This document shows, in pieces, positions 24,103-32,768 of a stretch of DNA of 64,000 nt (position 1 is its first letter; each line of letters starts with the position of its first letter). The notes beneath the pieces were generated by a model. It was not told where the DNA came from, searched no databases, and saw only the letters and a program-made list of their open reading frames with translations. Origin of the DNA: Candidatus Ruminococcus avistercoris. GTDB taxonomy: Bacteria; Bacillota; Clostridia; Lachnospirales; Lachnospiraceae. Both the position numbers and the translations under genes were made by a program. The DNA lies in the NCBI GenBank assembly GCA_019120315.1, contig DWVJ01000021.1, forward strand, positions 1 through 64,000, written 5' to 3'.

Positions 24103-25125
24103 ATGCTATATTTTGAAAACGACTACAGCGAGGGCGCTCATGGCGCCATTCTGGAGAAACTGACGAAGACCAGTATGGAAAAGCTGCCCGGATACGGCGC
24201 GGATCACTACAGTGAAAGCGCCCGGGAAAAAATCCGCCTATCCTGCGGCTGTCCCGGGGCAGAAGTTTATTTCCTCATGGGAGGCACCCAGACCAACGCG
24301 GTGGTCATCGGTTCCATGTTAAGACGGTTTGAGGGGGTGATCGCCGCTTCCACCGGACACGTGAGCGTCCACGAGGCGGGAGCCGTCGAGTATACCGGCC
24401 ATAAAGTGCTGGAACTGCCGCAAAAAGAAGGGAAGATCGATGCCGGAACTTTGAAAGATTATCTGCAGAATTTTTACGGGGACGAAAATCATGAGCATAT
24501 GGTATTTCCAGGAATGCTGTATTTGTCCCATCCCACGGAGTACGGAACCTTGTATACCAGGCAGGAACTGGAGGAGATTTCCCGGGTCTGCCGCAGCTAT
24601 GAGATCTCGCTGTTCCTGGACGGCGCGCGGCTGGGATACGGTCTGGCCTGCCGGGAATCCGATCTGGATCTTGCGGATATCGCCCGCTTTGCGGATGTGT
24701 TTTACATCGGCGGTACCAAGGTGGGAGCTCTTTGCGGGGAAGCCGTCGTGTTTCCGGAAAAAGCGCCGGCTCATTTCCTGACTATGGTAAAGCAGCAGGG
24801 GGCGCTGCTGGCCAAAGGACGGCTTCTGGGGATTCAGTTTGACGTGCTTTTTACAGATGATTTGTACCGGAAAATCGCCGGGAATGCCATCGAGGCGGCA
24901 GACCGGCTAAGAGGCATTTTCCGGGAAAAGGGGTATCGTTTCCTCCTGGATTCGCCGACCAATCAGATTTTTGTCATCCTGGAAAATAAAAAAATGAAAG
25001 AACTGGGAGAGAAAGTGGTTTTCAGTTTCTGGGAGAAATACGACGACAGCCATACGGTGGTCCGCTTTGCCACCAGCTGGGCCACTTCCATGGATGAGGT
25101 GGAGCAGCTGGGCAGACTTTTGTGA
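24103..25125 (+). CDS. Low-specificity L-threonine aldolase (beta-eliminating lyase family)
   Basis: PLP fold type I enzyme, 340 residues, splitting threonine or allo-threonine to glycine and acetaldehyde. Motifs: NDYSEGAHGAILEKL at the N-terminus, GGTQTNAVVIGS (cofactor phosphate loop), HVSVHEAGAVEYTGHK, FLDGARLGYGLA (Asp contacting the PLP ring) and FYIGGTKVGALCGEAVV with the PLP lysine. The family also contains phenylserine aldolases and related lyases, so the natural substrate is open. GAGAGGAAG precedes the ATG. 38 bases separate it from the chromate transporter pair. Confidence 0.88.
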   Translation: MLYFENDYSEGAHGAILEKLTKTSMEKLPGYGADHYSESAREKIRLSCGCPGAEVYFLMGGTQTNAVVIGSMLRRFEGVIAASTGHVSVHEAGAVEYTGHKVLELPQKEGKIDAGTLKDYLQNFYGDENHEHMVFPGMLYLSHPTEYGTLYTRQELEEISRVCRSYEISLFLDGARLGYGLACRESDLDLADIARFADVFYIGGTKVGALCGEAVVFPEKAPAHFLTMVKQQGALLAKGRLLGIQFDVLFTDDLYRKIAGNAIEAADRLRGIFREKGYRFLLDSPTNQIFVILENKKMKELGEKVVFSFWEKYDDSHTVVRFATSWATSMDEVEQLGRLL

Positions 25126-25163
25126 CGGCTTTTCGCCGAGATTCTAAGGGGGAGAAGACGAGT

Positions 25164-25727
25164 ATGGAAAACAGGAAAAAGGTATTGCGAAAAATCTTTC
25201 TGTCCACGCTGTATCTGAGCGCCTTTACCTTTGGAGGCGGTTATGTCATCGTCACGCTGATGAAGAAAAAGTTTGTGGATGAGTATGGCTGGATCCGGGA
25301 GGATGAGATGCTGGATCTGATCGCCATCGCCCAGTCAGCGCCGGGAGCCATCGCGGTAAACGGCGCCATCGTGGTGGGGTATAAGCTGGCCGGCATGGCG
25401 GGGGCGGTGACGGCGATTATCGCCACTGTTATCCCGCCCTTTGTGATTATTTCCCTGATTTCCGTATGCTACGAACTGTTCCGGGACAATTTCATCGTCA
25501 GTCAGATACTGGAAGGCATGCAGGCCGGCGTGGCGGCCGTCATCGCCGCGGTGGTCTGGGAGATGGGAGCGGGAATCGTCCGGGGAAAGGATCCGGCTTC
25601 GCTGATGATCATGGCAGCCGCCTTTGCCGCCGCCTGTATTTTCCAGGTGAATGTGGTCTGGATCGTGATCGTCTGCGCGCTGCTGGGCGTGATCCGGACA
25701 CTTTGGGGAAGGAGGAAGGAAGCATGA
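25164..25727 (+). CDS. Chromate transporter family, first half-protein
   Basis: A 187-residue membrane protein with about five or six helices. Start MENRKKVLRK is chosen by GGGGGAG upstream. Hallmarks of the CHR family: LSAFTFGGGYVIVTLMKKKFVDEYGW (the FGGG loop) and AIAQSAPGAIAVNGAIVVGYKLAG (the PG motif). Short CHR proteins work as pairs of inversely oriented halves; the partner begins in the overlapping ATGA. In anaerobes the physiological substrate is not necessarily chromate; sulfate or other oxyanions are alternatives. Confidence 0.9.
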   Translation: MENRKKVLRKIFLSTLYLSAFTFGGGYVIVTLMKKKFVDEYGWIREDEMLDLIAIAQSAPGAIAVNGAIVVGYKLAGMAGAVTAIIATVIPPFVIISLISVCYELFRDNFIVSQILEGMQAGVAAVIAAVVWEMGAGIVRGKDPASLMIMAAAFAAACIFQVNVVWIVIVCALLGVIRTLWGRRKEA

Positions 25728-26287
25728 TCTATCTGCAGCTGTTCGTCAGTTTCCTTCAGATCGGGCTGTTCAGCTTTGGCGGAGGCTACGCGGCCATGCC
25801 GCTGATCCAGCACCAGGTGGTGACGCAGCATGGCTGGCTGAGCATGTCGGAGTTTACCGATCTGATTACCATATCTCAGATGACGCCCGGGCCCATCGCT
25901 ATCAATTCCGCCACCTTTGTGGGCGTCAAGATCGCGGGAATTTGGGGGGCGGCGGTGGCCACTCTCGGCTGTATCCTTCCATCCTGCATTATCGTCACGG
26001 TGATTGCCAGACTCTATCTGAAATACCGCAACATGGCCATGTTGCAGGGGGTGCTGAATTCTCTGCGGCCGGCGGTGGTAGCCATGATCGCCTCGGCGGG
26101 GATATCGGTGCTGCTTTCTGCGCTCTGGGGAGGCGCAGGGATCTCACTGGCAGGAACCAACTGGACGCTGGCAGCTATTTTCATCCTATGTCTTGTCTTT
26201 TTGCAGAAAGGCAAATGGAATCCCATCGCTGTCATGGTACTGGCGGGCGGGTTGAAGCTTGCGGCGGCTCTTGCGGGCATCGGATGA
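25724..26287 (+). CDS. Chromate transporter family, second half-protein
   Basis: A 187-residue partner of the preceding protein, starting in an ATGA overlap with AAGGAGGAAGG upstream. It repeats the same layout: QIGLFSFGGGYAAMPLIQHQVV and TISQMTPGPIAINSATFVGVKIAG. Having the two halves as separate, overlapping genes of the same length is the usual short-chain CHR arrangement. Confidence 0.9.
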   Translation: MIYLQLFVSFLQIGLFSFGGGYAAMPLIQHQVVTQHGWLSMSEFTDLITISQMTPGPIAINSATFVGVKIAGIWGAAVATLGCILPSCIIVTVIARLYLKYRNMAMLQGVLNSLRPAVVAMIASAGISVLLSALWGGAGISLAGTNWTLAAIFILCLVFLQKGKWNPIAVMVLAGGLKLAAALAGIG

Positions 26288-26318
26288 GCGGGCATACTCT
26301 TTGGAAAGGACCGTATAT

Positions 26319-27404
26319 ATGAAAAGAAAGAGACGATGGATGGCCGGCGCCGTGCTGCTGGCTCTGGCCGTTTTATGGCTGCTTTTGTCAAGGGTAGTTC
26401 CCGGAATGGCCCAGTGGCACAGCCAGAGCGTTTACCGGCTGACGGCGGGCGTGCTTGGCAGGTTCTGGGGACTGTTCCCTTTTTCTGCTGCGGAAATCTG
26501 CCTGTATATTTTACTGGTTCTGTTTTTCTTCACTCTGATAAGGGGGCTGTTTCGGGCAATCCGTGAAAAGAATTACAAAGAAGAGGGAGCAAAGTGGCTG
26601 TCCTGCTGGTTTTTGACGGCGGCGGCGCTTTTCTTCCTCTATGTGATCAACTGCGGCGTCAATTATCAGAGAGATTCTTTTGCCGTCCAGGAGGGATTTA
26701 TCACAGAAGGGTATTCTGATGAGGAACTGGCCCGGGTCTGCCTGTGGCTGACAGATGAGATCAATGGGCGAAGCGATCTGGTGGAGCGGGATGAAAAGAA
26801 AGAGATGGGAGCGGGTGAACACGTGCAAGAGGAAGCCGCGGCGGCCATGGAAGCGTTGGGAGAGCAGTATCCTTCTCTGGAGGGATCTTATCCGCGGCCC
26901 AAAGAACTGATTTTCTCCTCTTTGCTGTCCTGGCAGAATCTGACGGGCGTCTATTCGCCTTTTACCGTGGAGGCCAACTATAACGGCGATATCACCGATT
27001 ACAATATTCCTTTTACCCTCTGCCACGAGCTGGCCCATCTGCGGGGCTTCATGCAGGAAGAGGAGGCGAATTTTATCGCCTTTCTGGGTTGTGTGAACGC
27101 GAAAAGCACGGAATTTCAGTACAGCGGCTATCTGTCTGCATGGATTTATGCCATGAATGAACTGAATGACCGGGACGTGCAGCGCTGGTCGCAGATCCGG
27201 CGCCAGCTTTCTGCGCAGGCAGATCTGGACGTACGGGCCAATTCTGCTTTCTGGCAGCGGTATGAAGGAAAGGTATCCGGCTGGTCAGAGAAAATGAATG
27301 ATGCATACCTGAAAGCCAACGGGCAGGAGGATGGAGTGGAAAGCTATGACCGTATGGTGGAACTGGTGGTGACGTATTATCACATGAAGCATGCAGGGGT
27401 GTAG
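26319..27404 (+). CDS. DUF3810 membrane protein, probable zinc metallopeptidase
   Basis: A 361-residue protein with three N-terminal membrane helices (about residues 8-27, 55-80, 95-115) and a large outer or periplasm-side domain. The domain has LCHELAHLRGFMQEEEAN, an HExxH zinc site followed by a Glu-rich helix that may give the third ligand. Ending NDAYLKANGQEDGVESYDRMVELVV is typical of the family. Start MKRKRRW is taken because AAAGGA precedes it; a longer frame overlaps the previous gene without a site. The family's substrate is unknown. It follows the CHR pair by 31 bases. Confidence 0.82.
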   Translation: MKRKRRWMAGAVLLALAVLWLLLSRVVPGMAQWHSQSVYRLTAGVLGRFWGLFPFSAAEICLYILLVLFFFTLIRGLFRAIREKNYKEEGAKWLSCWFLTAAALFFLYVINCGVNYQRDSFAVQEGFITEGYSDEELARVCLWLTDEINGRSDLVERDEKKEMGAGEHVQEEAAAAMEALGEQYPSLEGSYPRPKELIFSSLLSWQNLTGVYSPFTVEANYNGDITDYNIPFTLCHELAHLRGFMQEEEANFIAFLGCVNAKSTEFQYSGYLSAWIYAMNELNDRDVQRWSQIRRQLSAQADLDVRANSAFWQRYEGKVSGWSEKMNDAYLKANGQEDGVESYDRMVELVVTYYHMKHAGV

Positions 27405-27434
27405 CAGCCTTTGGAATTTTTCAGGCGGGTCATA

Positions 27435-27485
27435 TTGACGCAGTGTCAAAGAAATGGTATATTGTAAGTATTGACATAGTGTCAG
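27435..27485 (+). promoter_or_regulatory. DUF362 promoter with two operator-like palindromes
   Basis: TTGACG (27435-27440), 17-base spacer, TATATT (27458-27463) with TGG before it. Palindrome 1, TTGAC-GCAGT-GTCAA (27435-27449), covers the -35. Palindrome 2, TTGAC-ATAGT-GTCAG (27471-27485), covers the transcription start. Both share TGACryAGTGTCA, and their centres are 36 bp apart. Confidence 0.72.
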
Positions 27486-27531
27486 AAAGAGATGAAAGTG
27501 CTGACAGTAAAAAGAAAGCGAGGGATTTTCC

Positions 27532-28422
27532 ATGAAATCAAAAGTATATTTTACCCGGGAGGCGACCCCGGAAAAAGTGGTGGAAATCTATGAAAAGCTG
27601 GGCGTTTCCCTGCCGGGAAAAGTGGCGGTGAAGGTGCATTCCGGCGAAAAGGGCAATCAGAATTATCTGCATCCGGAGTTTTGGAAGCCTATGGTGGATC
27701 GGGTGAAAGGAACGATCGTGGAGTGTAATACAGCTTACGGAGACGCTACCGTGGGTGTGCGTGATCATACGGACAGTCATCTGAAGCTGATAAAAGAACA
27801 CGGATGGGACAAATATTTTGATGTGGATCTGATGGATGGGGAAGGACCAGATGTGGTCTGGCCGATTCCAAATGGGAAAGTTCTAAAAGAAAACTATCTG
27901 GGGAAACATATTGAGAATTATGATTCCATGCTGGTGCTGGCCCATTTCAAAGGGCATCCCATGGGAGGATACGGCGGAGCGCTCAAGCAGCTGGCCATCG
28001 GCTGTGCCAGCCGGGCAGGAAAGGCGCTGATTCACTCGGCTGGAAAGACAGACGACCGTTTTGAGACCTGGAATCAGCATGCAGGCATCGATGAGTTCCC
28101 GGAGGCCATGGCGGATGCGGCCATGAGTGTGGCGGAACATTTCAGGGGCAAGATCGCTTTTATCAACGTGATGAAAAATCTCTCCGTGGACTGCGACTGC
28201 TGCGCCGTGGCGGAGGATCCCTGTATGAAGGATATCGGTATTCTCGCTTCCTGTGATCCGGTGGCCATCGACCAGGCCTGTATGGATCTGATTATCAACT
28301 CTGACGATCCGGGACGGGATCATTTCATGGAGCGTGTCAACAGCCGTCATGGAATCCATACCATTGAGGCGGCTGCCGAGCTGGGATACGGTTCCCGGGA
28401 ATATGAACTGATTGAAATCTGA
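27532..28422 (+). CDS. DUF362 domain protein
   Basis: A 296-residue cytoplasmic protein. The family layout is visible: SKVYFTREATPEKVVEIYEKLG, KVAVKVHSGEKGNQNYLHPEF, VECNTAYGDATVG, LAHFKGHPMGGYGGALKQLAIGCASRAGK and VDCDCCAVAEDPCMKDIGILASCDPVAIDQACMDLI. It lacks the C-terminal 4Fe-4S ferredoxin part found in longer members, although the CDCC and Cys nearby could bind metal. No activity has been firmly assigned to the family that I know of. A two-operator promoter suggests tight repression by an unlinked or nearby regulator. Confidence 0.88.
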   Translation: MKSKVYFTREATPEKVVEIYEKLGVSLPGKVAVKVHSGEKGNQNYLHPEFWKPMVDRVKGTIVECNTAYGDATVGVRDHTDSHLKLIKEHGWDKYFDVDLMDGEGPDVVWPIPNGKVLKENYLGKHIENYDSMLVLAHFKGHPMGGYGGALKQLAIGCASRAGKALIHSAGKTDDRFETWNQHAGIDEFPEAMADAAMSVAEHFRGKIAFINVMKNLSVDCDCCAVAEDPCMKDIGILASCDPVAIDQACMDLIINSDDPGRDHFMERVNSRHGIHTIEAAAELGYGSREYELIEI

Positions 28423-28437
28423 AAAGGAAAAGGAAAG

Positions 28438-28459
28438 GGCAGGGTGTTCCTGCCTTTTT
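28438..28459 (+). terminator. DUF362 terminator
   Basis: Stem GGCAGG/CCTGCC with a 5-base loop, then TTTTTC; AAAG upstream can extend the stem with the T run. Confidence 0.8.
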
Positions 28460-28485
28460 CTTTGCCCGTATGTACAAAATCCCTT

Positions 28486-29349
28486 TCAGACGTCCTGTGT
28501 CAGAAGGTTTAAAAACCGTTTCAGCACCGGATGATCATTGTCATAGCGGTAAAAGATCCCAAAGGGCAGGGAGGGCAGGTCGGTAACCGGGATATAGCAA
28601 AGATCCGGATCCCGCAGACGGGGCACGTCGGGATAGAGGGTATAGCCCAGACGGGATCTGACCAGGGTAAAAGCGCTTTCGACACTTTCTGTATAGTACT
28701 GCTGATCCGGCGGAAGGCGGGTGAGAATCCTGCTTTGAAGGGCGAAAACAGGTGCTGCGGTGTGGCGGGGAGAGCAGGCGATAAAGCTTCCCTTGAGCAT
28801 GTGGCGGGTCAGCGTCTGATGCTTGGTCAGAGGATGTCCTGGGAAACAGACGCAGGAAATGGAAGCAGAGTGGAGCTCCCGGAAGGAAAGGGCAGATTTT
28901 TTCTGCTCGTCTTTTATGCCGAAAGCTGCATGGATCTGCTGATTTTCCACCAGACCCAGCAGGGAAGGAAAGGGAACGAGACGGACGGAGGGGCGAAGCA
29001 GCGGGAACTCTTTTGCCAGGCTGTGAAATACAGGGGGCAGCAGTTTCTGCTCCAAATGGTTATGACAGCCGATCTCGAAGGGAATGAAATGTTCATGGCG
29101 CCCCAGACGTTCCCGGGCAGAGTGGGCGGTCCGCAGGATCAGTTCCGCATCGGGCAGAAACTGAATGCCTTCTGAAGTAAGAGAGACGCTTTTGCTGGTA
29201 CGGCGGAACAGTTTTACCCCCAGTTCCTCCTCCAGTGTCTGGATCTGATGGCTGACGGCAGGCTGGGTGATTTTCAGAGATTCCGATGCGCGGGAGAAAT
29301 TAAGATGCTGGGCGACAGCGATGAAACATTCTAGTTGAATCGTGTTCAT
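28486..29349 (-). CDS. LysR-family transcriptional regulator
   Basis: A 287-residue regulator. The N-terminal winged helix-turn-helix reads MNTIQLECFIAVAQHLNFSRASESLKITQPAVSHQIQTLEEELGVKLFRRT, shown here in pieces: recognition helix around TQPAVSHQI. The rest is the effector domain (PPVFHSLAKEFPLLRPSV onwards), shorter and weaker at the end. AGGAGG lies upstream. It is divergent from the MATE gene at 29.5 kb, 169 bases apart, which by the usual LysR habit makes that MATE gene a candidate target. The effector is unknown. Confidence 0.92.
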   Translation of the reverse strand: MNTIQLECFIAVAQHLNFSRASESLKITQPAVSHQIQTLEEELGVKLFRRTSKSVSLTSEGIQFLPDAELILRTAHSARERLGRHEHFIPFEIGCHNHLEQKLLPPVFHSLAKEFPLLRPSVRLVPFPSLLGLVENQQIHAAFGIKDEQKKSALSFRELHSASISCVCFPGHPLTKHQTLTRHMLKGSFIACSPRHTAAPVFALQSRILTRLPPDQQYYTESVESAFTLVRSRLGYTLYPDVPRLRDPDLCYIPVTDLPSLPFGIFYRYDNDHPVLKRFLNLLTQDV

Positions 29350-29393
29350 AGCAGAAGACCTCCTGTGGGTTTAACGATAAAAATTATTTATGG

Positions 29394-29402
29394 ATTATAC
29401 CA
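29394..29402 (-). promoter_or_regulatory. Probable LysR-gene promoter (-10)
   Basis: Minus strand TGG-TATAAT (29402-29394), an extended -10 with no good -35. It faces the MATE promoter. Confidence 0.5.
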
Positions 29403-29445
29403 TTCTTTCCCTTCGGCGGCAATAGACCGGCGGGGGAATTTATGA

Positions 29446-29474
29446 TTGACCGTGGAAAAAGATTGCGGTAACAT
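29446..29474 (+). promoter_or_regulatory. Promoter of the intact MATE gene
   Basis: TTGACC (29446-29451), 17-base spacer, TAACAT (29469-29474). The weak -10 would suit an activated promoter, consistent with the divergent LysR gene. Confidence 0.5.
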
Positions 29475-29518
29475 AAATTTGCAGTTGAAAGAAGAATGCA
29501 CGGAAGAAGGAAAGAAAA

Positions 29519-30892
29519 TTGAAAAGAAGCAAGTATGAAATTGACATGTGCAATGGAACGATCATGGACAAACTGATTGCGTTTTCTCTGCCGCTGATGC
29601 TGACCAGTATTCTGCAGCTGATGTTCAATGCGGTGGATATCATTGTGATCGGCAGGTTCACCACCAGCCAGGCGCTGGCGGCGGTGGGTTCCACGACGGC
29701 GCTGATCAATATTTTCACAAACCTTTTTATCGGTATTTCCATGGGCGCCAATGTCCTGGCGGCCCGGTACTATGCGGCGGGACGCGACAGGGAAATGTCG
29801 GAAGTGGTACATACCTCCATCACTCTGGCGCTGATAAGCGGCGTTTTGATGGCAGCAGTGGGTTTCTGTCTGGCAAAAGGGGCGCTGCGTCTGATGGCGA
29901 CGCCGGATGATGTGATTTCCCTGTCCGCAACTTATATGAAAATTTATTTCCTGGGCATGCCCTTTTTCATGCTCTATAATTACGGCGCCGCGATTTTAAG
30001 GGCGGTGGGAGATACCAGGAGGCCCCTTTTCTACCTGGCGCTGGCGGGGATGGCCAATGTGGTGCTGGATCTGCTGCTGGTGATCGTGATTCCCCTGGGC
30101 GTGGCGGGAGTTGCCATCGGTACGGTGACGTCCCAGATGATATCCAGTATTCTGGTGCTTCGCTGCCTGCACCGGTCCCAGGGAAGTTATCAGCTGCGGT
30201 TTTCGGCGCTGACCATTCGAAAGTACCATCTGATCCGTATTTTCCAGGTGGGTATCCCCGCAGGTATCCAGAGTACGGTTATCAATTTTTCCAATGCTCT
30301 TTTGCAGTCGTCGGTCAATTCCTTTGGCGCAACGGCCATGGCGGGCTATACGGCGGCCAACAATATCATCGGTTTTCTCTATGCGGCGGTCAGCTCCGTT
30401 ACGCAGGCATGTATGAGCTTCACCAGTCAGAATTACGGCGTCCGCAAACCGAAGCGCATGGACCGGGTGCTGATCGACTGTATGATCCTGTCCGCCGGCG
30501 TGGCGGCGGTGCTGGGAGTGGGCGCCTATGTTTTTGGCTCACAGCTGCTTCGGATCTATACGTCGCAGGGCGATGTCATCCAATGCGGCCTGGAAATCCT
30601 GTCCATCGCCACTGTACCCTATTTCCTCTGCGGTATCATGGATCTGTTTCCGGGGGCGCTGCGGGGGATGGGATACTCTGCCGTGCCCATGGTACTGTCG
30701 GTCATCGGAACCGTAGGTACCCGGATCGTCTGGATCTACGGATTTTTCCCTCATCACAGATCCCTTTACTTTCTTTTTATTTCCTATCCGGGATCCTGGT
30801 TGATTACGATTGTGATGCAGGGGATCTGCTTCTGGTTTGTGAGAAAGAAATGCCGCAGGATGCTGTTGGGCGGTTTAGGGGAGGAAGGATAA
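29519..30892 (+). CDS. MATE-family efflux transporter
   Basis: A 457-residue membrane protein with 12 predicted helices in two similar halves, which exports drugs or metabolites using sodium or proton gradients. N-terminal MCNGTIMDKLIAFSLPLMLTSILQLMFNAVDIIVIG is typical, with LRAVGDTRRPLFYL and FTSQNYGVRKPKRM in the loops. The start is TTG at 29519, with AAGGAAAG upstream, followed by KRSKYEIDM. Full length, unlike the broken copy at 22 kb. The HD-domain gene follows after 2 bases, so they share a transcript. Confidence 0.92.
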   Translation: MKRSKYEIDMCNGTIMDKLIAFSLPLMLTSILQLMFNAVDIIVIGRFTTSQALAAVGSTTALINIFTNLFIGISMGANVLAARYYAAGRDREMSEVVHTSITLALISGVLMAAVGFCLAKGALRLMATPDDVISLSATYMKIYFLGMPFFMLYNYGAAILRAVGDTRRPLFYLALAGMANVVLDLLLVIVIPLGVAGVAIGTVTSQMISSILVLRCLHRSQGSYQLRFSALTIRKYHLIRIFQVGIPAGIQSTVINFSNALLQSSVNSFGATAMAGYTAANNIIGFLYAAVSSVTQACMSFTSQNYGVRKPKRMDRVLIDCMILSAGVAAVLGVGAYVFGSQLLRIYTSQGDVIQCGLEILSIATVPYFLCGIMDLFPGALRGMGYSAVPMVLSVIGTVGTRIVWIYGFFPHHRSLYFLFISYPGSWLITIVMQGICFWFVRKKCRRMLLGGLGEEG

Positions 30893-30894
30893 AT

Positions 30895-31437
30895 ATGAAT
30901 ACAATGGATACATTTTCGGGGAAACGGTTTGATCCCTTAAAGATCAGCAGGGAGGACATTTCGCTTACGGATATCGCCCACGCGCTGAGTCTGCTGTGCC
31001 GGGGAGGCGGCCATATCCGGCATTTTTACACAGTGGGGCAGCACTCCCTAAACTGTGCGAAGGAGGCGAAAGCCAGAGGCTGGACGGCCAGAATGCAGCT
31101 GGCCTGTCTGCTTCATGACGGAGCGGAAGCTTATATCTCGGATATCGTCCGGCCGGTAAAGGTTCATCTGGATCTTTATCGAAAGATCGAAAAGAGGGTC
31201 ATGGAAAAAGTGTGGGAGAAGTTCGGCCTGTCTGATCTGACGCAGGAGGAGCATAAGCAGTGGCGGCTGGTGGATGACGCCGTGCTGGATTACGAGCTGA
31301 AATATCTGATGACCGGTCATGAAAGCCGCGTCCTGTCCCCGCTGTGCTCAAGACCGGATGTGTCAGAACGGCCCTGGAAAGATGTGGAAGAGGAATTTAC
31401 ACAGCTTGCCGAGGCGCTGATCAAAGAGCGGGGATAA
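30895..31437 (+). CDS. HD-domain phosphohydrolase (YfbR-like)
   Basis: A 180-residue cytoplasmic metal-dependent phosphohydrolase. Metal ligands are visible as VGQHSLNCAKEA (first His), LACLLHDGAEAYISDI (the HD pair) and LVDDAVLDYEL (last Asp). DIAHALSLLCRGGGHIRHFYTVGQHS is typical of phage and bacterial HD proteins related to the dNMP phosphatase YfbR. So a nucleotide phosphatase is likely but not proven. Ribosome binding site GGAAGGA; two bases after the MATE stop. Confidence 0.8.
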   Translation: MNTMDTFSGKRFDPLKISREDISLTDIAHALSLLCRGGGHIRHFYTVGQHSLNCAKEAKARGWTARMQLACLLHDGAEAYISDIVRPVKVHLDLYRKIEKRVMEKVWEKFGLSDLTQEEHKQWRLVDDAVLDYELKYLMTGHESRVLSPLCSRPDVSERPWKDVEEEFTQLAEALIKERG

Positions 31438-31462
31438 GAGAAGGGAAAGGAGACGAAAGAAA

Positions 31463-32236
31463 ATGGAAGAATTACTGTATAAAGTACTGATCTGTTTTCT
31501 GGCGGGCGCGGGAGCGGGCATGGGAATCGGCTTTGCAGGCATGAGCGCAGCCACGGTCATCAGCCCGATGCTGATTACTTTTTTGCATCTTCCTGCTTAC
31601 AATGCCATCGGTATCGCCCTTGGCAGCGATGTGCTGGCCAGCGCCGCCAGCGCGTATACCTATGCGAAGAATAAAAGCACCGATATCCGAAACGGACTGG
31701 TGATGATGGCAGGCGTTCTGGTGATGACGGTGGCGGGAAGCTGGCTGTCTTCCTTTGTGGAAAACGGCACGCTGCGCAATTTCTCTGTGATCATGACGCT
31801 GCTGCTGGGTCTGAAGTTTTTGATTTTTCCAGTGAAGTCCGGGCAGAAGACGTTGTCCGGGAGCAGCCGGTGGATTCAGGCGGCAAAAAGTCTGGTCTGC
31901 GGCTCCATCATCGGGCTGATCTGCGGTTTCTTCGGAGCGGGCGGCGGTATGATGATGCTGATGCTTTTGACCATGGTGCTGGGATATGAACTGAAGACGG
32001 CGGTGGGCACCAGTGTGTTTATTATGACTTTCTCGGCGCTGACCGGGGCGGTGAGCCATTTTGTCCTCAGCGAGCCTCCCCAGATGGATCTGTTGATTCT
32101 GTGTACGGTGTTTACCTTCTTCTGGGCGAAGATCGCGACCAGAATCGCCACCGGAGCGGATGGGAAGACGCTGAACCGTATCGTGGGGATCTTTCTGACG
32201 GTGCTGGGTATCCTATTGCTTATCATCACTTATTGA
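31463..32236 (+). CDS. TSUP-family transporter (TauE/SafE)
   Basis: A 257-residue membrane protein with seven to eight helices. The two repeat motifs are GIGFAGMSAATVISPMLI (N half) and CGFFGAGGGMMMLMLLTMVLGYELKTAVGTSVFIMTF (C half; split here by description), the glycine-rich substrate loops of this family. Members move sulfite, sulfoacetate, taurine or other small organosulfur anions; the substrate here is open. AAAGGAG precedes the ATG. It may share the MATE-HD transcript, 25 bases downstream. Confidence 0.9.
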   Translation: MEELLYKVLICFLAGAGAGMGIGFAGMSAATVISPMLITFLHLPAYNAIGIALGSDVLASAASAYTYAKNKSTDIRNGLVMMAGVLVMTVAGSWLSSFVENGTLRNFSVIMTLLLGLKFLIFPVKSGQKTLSGSSRWIQAAKSLVCGSIIGLICGFFGAGGGMMMLMLLTMVLGYELKTAVGTSVFIMTFSALTGAVSHFVLSEPPQMDLLILCTVFTFFWAKIATRIATGADGKTLNRIVGIFLTVLGILLLIITY

Positions 32237-32267
32237 CTTTTTCATTTTTTAATGGTATGTTTATACC
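32233..32267 (+). promoter_or_regulatory. Promoter of the ktr-pit-sms unit with palindromic -10 region
   Basis: TTGACT (32233-32238), 17-base spacer, TATGTT (32256-32261) with TGG before it. The palindrome GGTAT-GTTT-ATACC (32254-32267) covers the -10. The -35 starts inside the last codons of the TSUP gene. Confidence 0.6.
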
Positions 32268-32296
32268 AACTCTTAACAGAGAGGATGGAATAAAAA

Positions 32297-32752
32297 ATGA
32301 GCGGTAAGTCTGACGGCAGGGGAAAGCTGCTGAGCGTTTCCCTGGTCTGGGTTTTTCTTTTTTTACATATATTTCTGGTACAGTATGAGATGTCCGCAGG
32401 TTTTTGGTTTGACGACAGGGCGGATATCTGTGCGCAGGGCGAAGATTCTGTCTATCTGAGCGCGGCGGATGCAAGTCTTCATGGCGATCTCGCGGCAGAT
32501 CCCAGGCTTGAGGTGATAAACGTGCGCCGGCCAAAGGAAAATGCGCTGAAAGTACCCTTGATTTTACAACTTTTCTTTGCCGCATGGATGAGCTTCTCTT
32601 TATGGGGATTTCTAAAGAGAGCTTTTTTGTTGTGCCTGCAATCAGAATACTGCCCTTCTGCGCGGTTTTTGAACGATCTGCTGATCCGCTGGAAGAAGGA
32701 TGGAAAGAAGGGAGATCAGTATCGAGAAAATATTAATCTGCTGGAATACTGA
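32297..32752 (+). CDS. Small membrane protein of unknown function, leads the ktr operon
   Basis: A 151-residue protein. One hydrophobic segment at about residues 12-30 (LLSVSLVWVFLFLHIFLVQY) and another at about 97-117 (VPLILQLFFAAWMSFSLWGFL), with an acidic loop of some 65 residues between them and a basic tail, so a two-helix hairpin with the loop outside is likely. GAGAGG precedes the ATG. It ends 16 bases before ktrB. I do not recognise the family. Its position suggests an accessory role in ion uptake, but this is only context. Confidence 0.6.
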   Translation: MSGKSDGRGKLLSVSLVWVFLFLHIFLVQYEMSAGFWFDDRADICAQGEDSVYLSAADASLHGDLAADPRLEVINVRRPKENALKVPLILQLFFAAWMSFSLWGFLKRAFLLCLQSEYCPSARFLNDLLIRWKKDGKKGDQYRENINLLEY

Positions 32753-32768
32753 AAAGGAAAGAAGAAAA

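Noticed and set aside
25466-25723. Long upstream extension of the second chromate transporter half
   Set aside because: Out-of-frame reading of the first half; the true start has its own AAGGAGG and the ATGA overlap.
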